A stretch of 64,000 bases of DNA from Sapria himalayana. Taxonomy: Eukaryota; Streptophyta; Magnoliopsida; Malpighiales; Rafflesiaceae. Of this stretch, positions 1 through 12,900 are shown piece after piece. The stretch's first letter is position 1. Each line of letters starts with the position of its first letter. A program made the translations under genes and the position numbers. The DNA lies in NCBI GenBank assembly GCA_029783825.1, contig JAREIK010010400.1, forward strand, positions 1-64,000. Direction: 5' to 3'. The notes under the pieces were generated by a model that saw only the letters and a list, made by a program, of their open reading frames with translations, ran no database searches and was not told the DNA's origin.

Positions 1-3000
1 AAGATTATAGTAAAATATATTTATGGATAACAATTTTTAATTTTTAAATTTTTACTTCTTTTATAAGCATATATATTTTTTAAATTATATTTGTCGCACT
101 CATAATTTATTTTGTAATAAATATTTCTATAAAAATAAACTAATTAAATAATTAAAATGAATATTTAAAATTATAATAAATTAAATTAAAAATTAGATTT
201 ACTAATTATTAAGTAGTATATAGCAGTTTAATGATTTATATATTTTGGCATAATGGGGTTTATGAGTTTACTGATTTAACTGTGCATGCATTTAGTGGTT
301 TATAGGTGTTATTTAAAAAAATATCAAAAAATTTATTTTTTTTATTTTTTGATATTTTCAAAGGTTATAACCTTTGAAAATATAATAATATCTATATAAC
401 CATAAAATTGTTATAGTTTTATAGGATTTATTTAAACAATGAAATAACAAAAAAATTATTTTTGATATTTTCTCACATTTTCAAAGGTTTTAACCTTTGA
501 AAAATAAATAATTTTAAATTTTTTTAAAAATGTGAATACAATATTTAGTAATAAGAATCATTATAATTATATATTATATAAACTAAATATAAACAATTTT
601 ATTGATAGATATGATCTCATTTATCAAAAAATAAATTAATATGCTATTAGTAATATGATAGATATAAATTAAAATATAATTGCAAAACCTAAAATTATTC
701 AAAATCAAAGTAAAATTTATTACCAAATAATAATTTTTGTTTTTTAGTTTTTGCTTCTTTTTATAAGCTAATATTTTTTTTGACGAAAAATAAATTATTT
801 AAATTATATTTAAGGTTTACGAGTTTAAAGTTTTAAGTGTTTAGGGTCTTTTGTGATTAGGTGTTTATAGATTTAAGTATTTAGGCATTTAGTGGTCTAT
901 AAGTTTTATTTAAACAATGATATAACAAAAAATGTATTTTTATTTTTTTTTCTAATTTTTGAAGGTTAAAACCTTTAAAAATATAAAAATTTCAAAATTT
1001 TTTTCAAATGTAAATATAATATTTAGTTATAATAATCTTAATAAATATAAGTCATTTAAATTCAATATAAATAATCACATTGCTAGATATTATAATAATG
1101 ATCAATAAATATATTAATAAACTATTATTAATAAGATAGATATTATTTAAAATATATTTGCAAAATCTAAATTTTTTTAAAATCAAAGTATATAATACTA
1201 AATTATAATTTTTTTAATATTTTGCTTTTTTTATAAGTTTATATTTTTGTTATTAAAAATAAATTATTTAAATTATATTTGTCTTACTCATAATTTATTT
1301 TGTAATTTATAATTCTATAAAAATAAACTAATACATAATTAAAATAAATATTTAAAATTATAATGAATACAAATAAAATTGAGATTTATTATTTATTATT
1401 CACGATATACATGTTTAATGGTTTAAGTATTTAGGTGTTTTGGGGTTTAGTCATTTAAGTGTTTATGCCTTAAGTTATTTTATCTAATTTTTGAAGGTTA
1501 TAACATTTCAAAATATAAGAATTTTTAATTTTTTTTAAAATGTGAAAATAATATTTAGTTATAATAATCTTGTTAATTATATATAATGTAAAATCAATAT
1601 AAATAATTTTATTAATAGATATTATAATAATGATCAATAAATAAATTATTGAACTATTATTAATTAGAATGATATAAATTAAAATATAATTGCAAAATCT
1701 AAAATTATTCAAAATTAAATTAAAATAAATTACTAAATAATAATATTTTGTTTTAAAAATTTCTTCTCTTTTTATGATCTTATATTTTTTTGATGAAAAA
1801 TAAATTATTTATATTATATCTGTCTCACTAATAATTTATTTTGTAATTAATATTTCTATAAATTTAAACTGATAAATAATTAAAATGAATATTTAAAATT
1901 ATAATGAATACTAATAAAATGAGATTTATTATTTATTATTTAGAGTATACTAATTTAAAGGCTTATGTATTTATGGGCTTCGGGGTTTATAAGTTTAGTC
2001 ATTAAGAATTTAGGTATTTTGTGGTTTATAGATTTTATTTAAAAAATCTAATTACAAAATATTTATTTTCTTATTTTTTTTTATTTTTTCTTATTTTGGG
2101 GTTTTTATAGATTGTATTATTTAGGTTAGATAATTAAAATGAATTTAGGTATTAATTACAAAATTTTTTTCAAAAGTGATTACAATATTTAGTTATAATA
2201 ATCATTATATATATATATATCATATAAATTCAATATAAATATTTTTATTGATAAATATTCTAATATTGATCAAAGAATAAATTAATAATCTATTATTAAT
2301 ATGTTAGATATCAATTTAAATATAATTACAAAACATAAAATGATTCAGAAGCAAAGCAAAATATATTACTATATAATAATTTTTTGTTTTGAATTTTTTT
2401 TCTTGTAAAAAGTTTATCTATATTTATTTGATGAAAAATAATTATATAAATTATATTTGTCTAACTCAATTTATTATGTAATTAATAATTATATAAAAAT
2501 AAACGAATAAATAATTAAAAAGAATATTTTAAATTATAATGAAAAAATTAATATTGAGATTTATTATTTATTAATTCGGGTATACCGGTTTAAAATGATT
2601 ATCTATTTAGGGTTTTCGAGATTTAGGAGTTATTGATTTAAGTATCTAGTCATTTAGTGGTTTATAAGATTTATTTAAACAATGAAATAACAAATAAATT
2701 ATTTTTGTTATTTTTTCACATTTTCAAAGGTTATAACATTTGAAAATATAATAATTTTAAATTTTTTTTAAAATGTGAATAAAATATTTAGTAATAATAA
2801 TCATTATAATTATATATAATATAAACTAATTATAAATAATTTTATTGATAGATATGATATCAATTATCAAAAAATAAATTAATAAACTATTATTAATATG
2901 ATAGATATAAATTAAAATATAATTACAAAACCTAAAATTATTCAAAATCAATGTAAAATTTATTACTAAGTAATAATTTTTTGTTTTTAAATTTTTACTT

Positions 3001-3185
3001 CTTTTTATAAGATTATATTTTTTTTATTAAAAGTAAATTATTAATATTATATTTGTCTGACTAATTATTTTTTTTGTAATTAATATTTATATAAAAAATA
3101 TACTAATAAATATTTAAATTGAATATTTAAAATTATAATGAATACAAATTAAAATAAAATTTAAGATTTATTAATGCTATATATG
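1..3185 (+). repeat. AT-rich satellite array, block 1 (telomere-like strand on top)
   Basis: Diverged tandem monomers of roughly 600-700 bp. Each has, in order: a telomere-like stretch of TTTAG/TTTAGG words spaced 10-12 bp (for example 840-905 and 2,600-2,670); the palindrome around GGTTATAACC (355-380, near 2,727); a body with words such as GTGAATACAATATTTAG and CCTAAAATGATTCA; and the end motif GGTATACC before the next telomere-like stretch. Some monomers are internally deleted: the palindromes near 365 and 487 are only about 120 bp apart. Short reading frames here (such as 1,470-1,712) recur at the same monomer position and are not taken as genes. Confidence 0.9.
352..383. repeat. 32-bp perfect palindrome of the satellite monomer
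   Basis: Half-site ATATTTTCAAAGGTTA is followed directly by its exact reverse complement. This palindrome is present in almost every monomer on both array orientations and is the best preserved short element in the satellite. A role such as a protein-binding site or hairpin is inference only. Confidence 0.85.
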
Positions 3186-3762
3186 TAATTTATTTTTTGA
3201 TAATCTATTTCTATAACCAAATATTTTTTCTTTTTTAATATTTTAATGTAAGTGTGGGAACGGAAATATTAAGAGGCCGGGGATGCAGTAGTAGCACAAT
3301 AACGGAGGTCTCAATGACCGGACATCAGGCTGAAATTGGAGCAGAGCCTGACCAATCTCATGATCCGACATGCTCAGGTTAAATGAACTGAGAGAAATTA
3401 TAATCTAAAATGTTTTGTAATTTTATTTTCGGGTGACTCTTTTTGTACCAGTGGAACTGTTCATCATCTCTCTCTCTCTCCTATCTGTGCGATTTATCTT
3501 GACTATTTTGTGTGCTGCATACTGTAAGACATTTCTATTACTTTAATCTGTAATGCAAAATCATTTTCTGGTTTATTTAGCTAGTAGTACTGAGCGACTA
3601 GCAAACCACAATATTTTCGGTGTTTATTTCTCATTTTTTGATTCTATCATGGATGGTTTCTAAATTGGGATATATATATATATATATATTGCTTGTTTTC
3701 CTGTTGTTTCTGTCTTTCTGTATCTCAATCTCACAACCATGGAAGTACAATTGCCCAACAAT
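3186..3762 (+). pseudogene. Gene-derived fragment inserted in satellite, last-exon-like
   Basis: This 577-bp stretch differs sharply from the satellite in composition and interrupts a monomer. The satellite word TATATATG flanks it at 3,178-3,185 and 3,763-3,770, as an 8-bp target duplication would. The equivalent monomer about 6.6 kb downstream (near 9,770) has the uninterrupted site. A T-rich tract (3,226-3,244) followed by TAAG resembles a 3' splice site. From 3,251 an open frame of 43 codons ends at TAA 3,380-3,382, containing SMTGHQAEIGAEPDQSHDPT. The following sequence, with a CT run (3,466-3,481) and a TA run (3,670-3,690), looks like a plant 3' untranslated region. I do not recognise the gene and see no terminal inverted repeats. 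Confidence 0.5.
3670..3690. repeat. (TA)n microsatellite
   Basis: About ten TA dinucleotides inside the gene-like insertion. Confidence 0.9.
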
Positions 3763-3770
3763 TATATATG

Positions 3771-6700
3771 GTATACCAGTTAAATGAATCGATTATTTAG
3801 GGGTTTTGTCATTTAGGAGTTTAGCAATTTATGTTTTTAGGCATTTAGTGGTATATAGGTTTTATTTATATAATAAAAATCAAAATTTTTTTTTGATTTT
3901 TTTTAGATTTTCAAAGGTTATAACCTTTGAAAATAAAATAATTTTTAAAATCTTTTGAAATGTGAATACCATGTATAATTATATTAATATTATTAATTAT
4001 ATATCATATAAATTCAATATAAATAATTTTAATGATAGATATTATTATAATGATCAAAAATTAAATTAATAAACTATTATTAATAATATAAATATTAATT
4101 AAAATATATTTACATAACACAAAATGATTCAAAATCAAATCAAAATATATTACTAAATAATAATATTTAATTTTCAAATATTTTTATCTTTTTATAAGTT
4201 TATATCTTTTATTGATTAAAAATAAATTATTTAAATAATATTTACCTCACTCAAAATTTTTTTTGTAATTAATTTTTTCTAAATAATTAAACGATAAATA
4301 ATTAAAATGAATATTTAAAATTATAATAAATAGAAATAAAAATGAGATTTATTATTTATTAAGTAGTATATAGCTGTTAAAAGGTTTATGTATTTAGGGG
4401 TTTCATGGTCTATGAGTTACTGATTTAAGTAAGTAAGCATTTAATGATCTATAGGTTTTATTTTAAAAATGAAATAACAAAAAATTTATTTTTGTTATAT
4501 TTTCTCATTTTTTAAAGTTATAACCTTTGAAAATATAATAATTTTTAAATTTCTTTTCAAAAGTGAATACAATATATATTTATGATAATCATAAATATTA
4601 TATATCATATAAATTCAATATAAACAATTTTATTGATATATATTCTAATAATTTTCAAAAAATTAATTAAAAATCTATTATGAATAAGATTGATATTCCT
4701 TAAAATATAATATCAAAACCTAAAATGATTCAAAAGCAAAGCAAAATATATCACTAAATAATAAATATTTGTTTTTAAATTTTTATGATTTTTATAAGCT
4801 TATCTATTTTTTGATGAAAAATATTTTTAATAAATTATATTTTTAACTCATAATTTATTTTATAATTAATATATATATACAAATAAAAAACTAAGCAATC
4901 AAAATTAATTTTTTAAATTATAATGAAAACAAATAAAAATGAGATTTATTAATTATTATTTTGGGTATACAGTTTAAAGGATTATATATATAGGGGTATC
5001 GAGATTTTGTAGTTTAGTGATTTAAGTGCTTAGACATTTAGTGGTGTATAGGTTTTATTTAAATAATGAAATAACAAAAAAAATTAATTATTTTTATTTT
5101 TTGACATTTTCAAATGTTATAATCTTTGAAAATATAATAATTTTAAATTTTTTTTCAAAAGTGAATACTATATTTAGTTATAATAATATTTATATTTCTA
5201 TATCATATAAATTCAATATAAACATTTTTATTGAAAAATAATCTAATAATGATTAAAAAATAAATTTATAATCTATAATTAATAAGATAGATATCAATTA
5301 AAATATAATTAAAAAACCTAAAATGATTCAGAAGCAAAGCAAAATATATTACTATATACTAATTTTTTGTTTTGAAATTTGTTTGTAAAAAATTATCTAT
5401 ATTTTTTTATGATGAAAAATAATTTAAATAAATTATATATGTTTAACTCATAATTTATTTTGTAATTAATATTTATATAAAAATATACAAATAAATAATT
5501 AAAATGAATATTTAAAATTATAATGAAAAAAAATGAGTTTTATTATTTATTATTTAGGTTATACCGGTTTAATTTAAATTAGATCTTTCTAATTAATAAT
5601 TTATTTTGTAATTAATATTTCTATAAAAATAAACTGATAAATAATTAAAATAAAAATTTAAAATTAAACTGAAAAGAAATTAAAATGAAATTTATGATTT
5701 TTTATTAATGTATACCAGTTTAATTGTTTATGTATTTAGAGGTTTTGTCATTTAGGAGTTTAGCGATTTATGTTTTTAGGGATTTAGTGGTTTATAGGTT
5801 TTATTTAAACAATAAAATAACAAAAAAAAATTTGTAATTTTGTCTCATTTTCATAGGTCATAACCTTTTAAAATATAATAATATTTAACATTTTTTGAAA
5901 TGTGAATATAATATTTAGTTATAATAATATTATTAATTATATATCATATAAATTCAATCTAAACAATTTTATTGCTAGATATTATAATAATGATCAAAAA
6001 TTAAATTAATAAACTATTAATAATAAGATTATTATTAATTAAAAAATATTTACAAAACCCAAATTGATTCAAAATTAAAGTAAACTATATTACTTAATAA
6101 TAATTTTTAATTTTTAAATTTTTACTTATTTTATAAGCGTAAATACTTTTATTGATTAAAAATAAATTATTTAAATTATATTTCTCGCACTCATAATTTA
6201 TTTTGTAATAAATATTTTTATAGAAATAAACTAATAAAAAATTAAAAAAAATATTTAGAATTATAATAAATAGAAATAATAATTAGATTTATTAATTATT
6301 AAGTAGTCTATAGCGGTTTAATGGTTTATGTATTTAGGCATTACGAGGTTTAGGAGTTTAATGATTTAACTGTGTATACATTTAGTGGTTATAAGTTTTA
6401 TTTAAAAAAATAAATAAACAAAAAATTTATTTTTATTATTTTTTGATATTTTCAAATGTTATAACCTTTGAAAATATAATAATTTTTAAATTTTTTTCAA
6501 AAGTGAATTCAATATTTAGTTATATTAATTATTATATTTATATTTCATATAAATTCAATATAAATAATTTTATTGATAAAGATTCTAATAATGATCAAAA
6601 AATAAATTAATAATCTATTATTAATAAGATAGATATCAATTAAAATATAATTACAAAACCTAAAATGATTCAGAAGTAGAGCAAAATATTTTACTATATA

Positions 6701-9700
6701 ATAAAGTTTAGTTTTGAGATTTTTTATTCTTTTAATAAGTTTATCTATATTTTTCGATGAAAAATAATTTATATAAATTATATTTGTCTAACTCATAATT
6801 TATATTGTAATTAATATTTAATAAAAATAAACGAATAAATAATTAAAATGAATATTTTAAATAATAATGAAAAAAATAATATTGAGATTTATTATTTATT
6901 ATTTAGGGTATACCTGTTTAAAAGAATTATCTATTTAGGATTTTCGAGATTTCAGAGTTATTGACATAAGTGTTTACGCATTTAGTAGTTTATAGGATTT
7001 ATTTAAATAATAAAATAACAAAAAAATTATTTTTGATATTTTCTCACATTTTCAAAGGTTATAACATTTGAAAATATAATAATTTTAAATTTTTTTAAAA
7101 ATGTAAATACAATATTTAGTAATAAGAATCATTATAATTATATATAATATAAACAAAATATAAACAATTTTATCGATATATATGATATCAATTATCAAAA
7201 AATAAATTAATATGCTATTATTAATATGATAGATATAAATTAAAATATAATTGCAAAACCTAAAATTATTCAAAATCAAAGTAAAATTTATTACCAAATT
7301 ATAATTTTTGTTTTTTACTTTTTGCTTCTTTTTATAAGCTTATATTTTTTTTTGATGAAAAATAAATTATTTAAATTATATTTAACGTTTACGAGTTTAA
7401 AGTTTTAAGTGTTTAGGGGCTTTTGTGTTTAGGAGTTTATAGATTTAAGTGTTTAGGCATTTAGTGGTCTATAATTTTTATTTAAACAATGATATAACAA
7501 AAAATTTATTTTTATTTTTTTTTGTAATTTTTTAAGGTTATAATCTTTGAAATTATAAAAATTTCTAATTTTTTTTCAAATGTAAATATAATATTTAGTT
7601 ATAATAATCTTAATAAATATAAGTCAGATAAATTCAATATAAATAATCACATTGCTAGATATTATAATAATGATCAATAAATAAATTAATAAACTATTAT
7701 TAATAGGATAGATATTATTTAAAATATATTTGCAAAATCTAAATTTATTCAAAATCAAAGTATATATTACTAAATAATAATTTTTTTGATATTTTGCTTT
7801 TTTTATAAGTTTATATTTTTGTTATTAAAAATAAATTATTTAAATTATATTTGTCTTCCTTATAATTTATTTTGTAATTTATAATTCTATAAAAATAAAC
7901 AAATAAATAATTAAAATAAATAAATTAAAATAAATATTTAAAATTATAATGAATAAAAATAAAATTGAGATTTATTATTTATTATTCAGGATATACAGGT
8001 TTAATGGTTTAAGTATTTAGGTGTTTTGGGGTTTAGTCATTTAAGTGTTTATGCCTTTGGTGATTTTATCTAATTTTTGAAGGTTATAACCTTTGAAAAT
8101 ATAATAATTTTTAATATATTTTAAAATGTGAATATATGTTTAGTTATAATAATCTTGATAATTATATATAATTTAAAATCAATATAAATAATTTTAATAA
8201 TAGATATTATAATAATAATCAATAAATAAATTAATAAACTATTATTAATTAGAATGATATAAATTAAAATATAATTATAAAATCTAAAATTATTCAAAAT
8301 TAAATTAAAATAAATTACTAAATAATAATATTTTGTTTTAAAAATTTTGCCTCTTTTTATAATATTATATTTTTTTGATTAAAAATAAATTATTTGATTT
8401 ATATCCATCTCACTAATAATTTCTTTTGTAATTAATATTTCAATAAATATAAAATGATAAATAATTAAAACAAATATTTAAAATTATAATGAATACTAAG
8501 AAAAATGAGATTTATTATTTATTTTTTAGAGTATGCTAATTTAAAGGCTTATGTATTTATGGGCTTCGGGGTTTAGGAGTTTAGTCAATAAGAATTTAGG
8601 TATTTTGTGGTTTAAATATTTTATTTAAAAAATCTAATAACATAAAATTTATTTTTTTATTTTTTCTTATTTTCAAAGGTTATACCCTTTTAAAACTTAA
8701 TAATTTTTAAATCTTTTTAAAATGTGAAAATATTATTTTGTTATAATAATCTAAATAATTAAATATTATGTAAATTCAACAAAAATAATTTTTTTATAGA
8801 TAGTATGATGACGATAATAAAAGAAATTAATAAACTATTATTAATAAGATTGATATTAAATAAAATTTATTTGCAAAACCTAAAATGATTCAAAATCAAA
8901 GTAAAATATATTAATAAGATAGATATTAAATAAAACTATTATTAATAAGATAAAATATACAGGTTTAAAAGATTATATATTTTGGAGTTTTGGGATTTAA
9001 GAATTTAGTGATTTAAGTGTTTAGGCATTTAGTAGTTTATAAGTTTTATTTAAAAAATAAAATACAAAAAAAAATTTTTTGTTATTTGTTCTCATTTTTG
9101 AAGGATATAACCTTTGAAACTATAACAAATTTCCAATTTTTTTTAAATGTGAATACTATATTTCGTTATGATAATCTTAATAATTATATATCATGTAAAT
9201 TCAATATAATCAATTATATTGATATATATTATAATAATGATCTTACAAAAGATTAATAAACAATTATTAATAAGATAAATATTGTTTAAAATATATTTAC
9301 AAAACCTAAAATGATTCAAAATCAAAGTGAAATATTTTACTAAATATTAATTTTAAATTTTTAAATTTTTGTATCCATTTATAAGCTTATATATTTTTTG
9401 ATGAAAAATAAATTATTTAAATTATATTTGTCTCACTATTAATTTATTTTTTAATCTATATTTCTATAAAAATAAACTAATAAAAAATTAAAATTATATA
9501 TATAATTATAATGAATACTAATAAAAATGAGATTTATGATTAATTATTTAGTGTATACCTATTTAATGGTATAAGTTTATTGTAGTTTTGGGGTTAATGA
9601 GTTTATTGATTTATATGTTTACACATTTATAGGTGTTTATAGGTTTTATTTAATCAATGAAATAACAAAAAATATATTTTGTAATTAATATTTCTATAAA

Positions 9701-12700
9701 AAATAAAATAATAAATGATTAAAATGAATATTTAAAATTATAATGAATACAAATTAAAATGAGATTTATGATTTATTATATGTGGTATACCAGTTTAATG
9801 GTTTATTGTTTCGGAGTTTTGTCGTTTAAGAGTTTATTAATTTATGTATTTTAGGTATTTATTGGTTTATAGGTTTTATTTATATAATAAAAATAAATTT
9901 TTTTTTTAGATTTTTTCTGATTTTCAAAGGTTATAACCGTTGAAAATAAAATAATTTTTATAATTTTTTGAAATGTGAATACTTTGTATAATTAATTAAT
10001 CTTACTAATTATATATCATATAAATTCAATATAAACAAGTTTGATGATAGATATTATAATAATGATCAAAAATTAAATTAATAAATTATTATTAATAATA
10101 TAAATATTAATTAAAATATATTTACATAACACAAAATGATTCAAAATCAAATCAAAATATATTACTAAATAATAATATTTAATTTTTAAATTTGTCCTTC
10201 TTTTTATAAGCTTATTTTTTTTATTAAAAATAAATTATTTAAATAATATTTGTCTCACTCAAAATTTATTTTGTAATTAATTTTTCTAAAAAATTAAACT
10301 ATAAATAATTAAAATAAATATTTAAAATTATAATAAATAGAAATAAAAATGAGATTTTTTATTTATTAAGTAGTATATAGATGTTAAAATCTTTATGTAA
10401 TCAAGGGTTTCGGCGTTTATGAGCTTACTAATTTAAGTAAGTAAGCATTTAATGGTCTATTGGTTTTAGTTAAAAATTAAAATAACTAAAAATTTATTTT
10501 TATTATTTTTTCTCATTTATTAAGATTATAACCTTTGAAAATATAATAATTTTTAATTTTTTTTCAAAAGTGAATACAATATTTATTTATAATAATCATA
10601 ATAATTATATATCATATAAATTCAATATAAATAATTTTATTGATAGATATTCTAATAATTATCAAAAAATAAATTAAAAATCTATTATGAATAAGATTGC
10701 TATTACTTAAAATATAATATCAAAACCTAAAATGATTTAAAAGCAAAGCAAAATATATTAATAAATAATAATTATTTGTTTTTAAATTTTTATGATTTTT
10801 ATAAGCTTATCAATTTTTGATGAAAAATAATTTTAATAAATTATATTTTTAACTCATAATTTATTATATAATTAATACATATAGTAAAAATAAAAACTAA
10901 ACAATCATAATGAATTTTTTAACTTAATAATCGATTATTAATAAGATAGATATCATTTAAAATATAATTACAAATATTAAAATGATACAGAAGAAAAGCA
11001 AAATATATTACTATATAATTATTTTTTGTTTTGAAATTTTTTTATCTTTTAAAAAGTTTATTTATAATTTTTAGATGAAAAATAATTTATATAAACTATA
11101 TTTGTTTAACTCATAATTTATTTTGTAATTAAGAATTATATAAAAATATACAAATAAATAATTAAAATGAATAATTAAAATTATAATGAAAAAAAATGAG
11201 TTTTATTATTTATTATTTAGGGTATACTGGTTTAATTTAAATTAGATCTATCTAACTAATAATTTATTTTGTAATTAATATTTCTATAAAATAAACTAAT
11301 AAATGATTAAAATAAAAATTTAAAATTAAACTGAATAAAAATTAAAATGAAATTTAAGATTTATTATTAATGTATACCAGTTTAATTGTTTAAATATTTA
11401 GAGGTTTTGTCATTTAAAAGTTTAGTGATTTATGTTTGTAGGCATTTAGTAGTTTATTGGTTTTATTTAAACAATAAAATAAAAAAAATTATTTTTGTCA
11501 CATTTTCATCGGTCATAATCTTTGAAAATATAATAATATTTAAAATTTTTGAAATGTGACTACAATATTTAGTTATAATAATATTAATAATTATATATCT
11601 TATAAATTCAATTTAAACAATTTTATTGATAGATATTATAATAATGATCAAAAATTAAATTAATAAACTATTAATAATAAGATAGATATTAATTAAAAAA
11701 TATTTACAAAACCCAAATTGATTCAAAATTAAAGAAAAATATCTTACTTAATAATAATTTTTAATTTTTAATTTTTAAATTTTTACTTATTATATAAGCG
11801 TAAATACTTTTATTGATTAAAAAAATTATTTAAATTATATTTCTCGCACTCATAATTTATTTTGTAATAAATATTTCTATAGAAATAAACTAATAAATAA
11901 TTAAAATAAATATTTAAAATTATAATAAATATAAATAAAATTAGATTTATTAATTATTAAGTAGTATATAGCGGTTTAATGGTTTATGTATTTAGGCATT
12001 ACGAGGTTTATGAGTTTACTGATTTAACTGTGTATGCATTTAGTGGTTATAGGTTTTATTTAAAATATAAATAAACAAAAAATTTATTTTTATTATTTTT
12101 TGATATTTTCAAATGTTATAACCTTTGAAAATATAATAATTTTTAAATTTTTTTCAAAAGTGAATTCAATATTAAGTTATAATAATCATTATATTTATAT
12201 TTCATATAAATTAAATATAAATAATTTTATTGATAAATAATCTGATTATGATCAAAAAAAAATTAATAATCCATTATTAATAAGATAGATATCAATTAAA
12301 ATATAATTACAAAAGCTAAAATGATTCAGAAGGAAAGCAAAATATATTACTATATAATAAATTTTTGTTTTGAAGTTTTTTGTTATTTTTATTAGTTTAT
12401 CTATATTTTATGATGATAAATAATTTATATAAATTATATTTGTATAACTCATAATTTATATTGTAATTAACATTTAATAAAAATAAACGAATAAATAATT
12501 AAAATGAATATTTTAAATTATAATGAAAAAACTAATATTGAGATTTATTATTTATTATTTAGGGCATACCAGTTTAAAAGGATTATCTATTTAGGGATTT
12601 TGAGATTTCTGAGTTATTGACTTAAGTGTTTAGGCATTTAGTAGATTATAAGATTTATTTAAAAATGAAATAACATAAAAATTATTTTTGATATTTTCTC

Positions 12701-12884
12701 ACATTTTCAAAGGTTATAACATTTGAAAATATAATAATTTTAATTTTTTTTTAAATGTGAATACAATATTTAGTAATAAGAATCATTATAATTATAAATA
12801 ATATAAACTAAATATAAACAATTTTATTGATATATATGATATCAATTATCAAAAAATAAATTAATATGATATTATTAATTTTCT
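3771..12884 (+). repeat. AT-rich satellite array, block 2 (telomere-like strand on top)
   Basis: About fifteen diverged monomers, same orientation as block 1. Well preserved palindromes are at 3,908-3,933 and near 6,457 and 7,058. Two short-monomer fusions occur near 5,570 and 11,225, where GGTTTAATTTAAATTAGATC joins the end of one monomer directly to the late body of the next, skipping the telomere-like block. Local deletions are evident near 8,930 and 10,918. Nothing resembling a gene is present. Confidence 0.9.
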
Positions 12885-12900
12885 AAATACTTAAACTATT
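12870..12900. other. Array orientation switch, top to bottom strand
   Basis: Up to about 12,884 the array reads in top orientation (palindrome near 12,710, then body words). From about 12,886 it reads as the reverse complement, starting inside a telomere-like block (CTAAATACTTAAACTATTAAA). The two monomers are broken at different phases and no foreign sequence lies between them, so this is a direct join of inverted satellite, not an insertion. Confidence 0.75.

Larger units (their letters stand above)
1..12884 (+). repeat. Higher-order repeat of about 6.6 kb, two periods
   Basis: Monomer subtypes recur in the same order about 6.6 kb apart. The rare marker AAGGTTTACGAGTTTA occurs at 812 and, with one change, near 7,384. 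The subtype with TTTTGGGGTTTAGTCATTTA is at about 1,437 and 8,025. The monomer beginning GGTATACCAGTTAAATG after the 3,186 insertion matches 9,780 once the insertion is subtracted. The second period is shortened by a deletion near 10,918. The same marker occurs on the opposite strand near 14,085, 23,893 and 37,245, and on the top strand near 46,169 and 53,695. Confidence 0.65.

Noticed and set aside
840..905. True interstitial telomere tract
   Set aside because: Few perfect TTTAGGG units and a 10-12 bp rather than 7 bp period; described as telomere-like only.
1470..1712. Recurrent 60-80 codon frames in the satellite (also 7,085-7,297, 14,199-14,408, 21,051-21,239, 24,063-24,257, 39,606-39,824)
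   Set aside because: They all fall at the same monomer position and are made almost only of I, N, Y, L and F codons. AT-rich sequence without GC gives long frames by chance, and homology between monomers explains their similarity.
3186..3762. MITE or other short transposon
   Set aside because: An 8-bp flanking repeat is present but the ends are not inverted repeats of each other.
5026..5241. Frames on the other strand of the monomer (also 9,017-9,256, 16,834-17,058, 27,776-27,988, 53,712-53,969)
   Set aside because: Same argument: frames across the telomere-like block and palindrome, often broken in neighbouring monomers, with no known domain.
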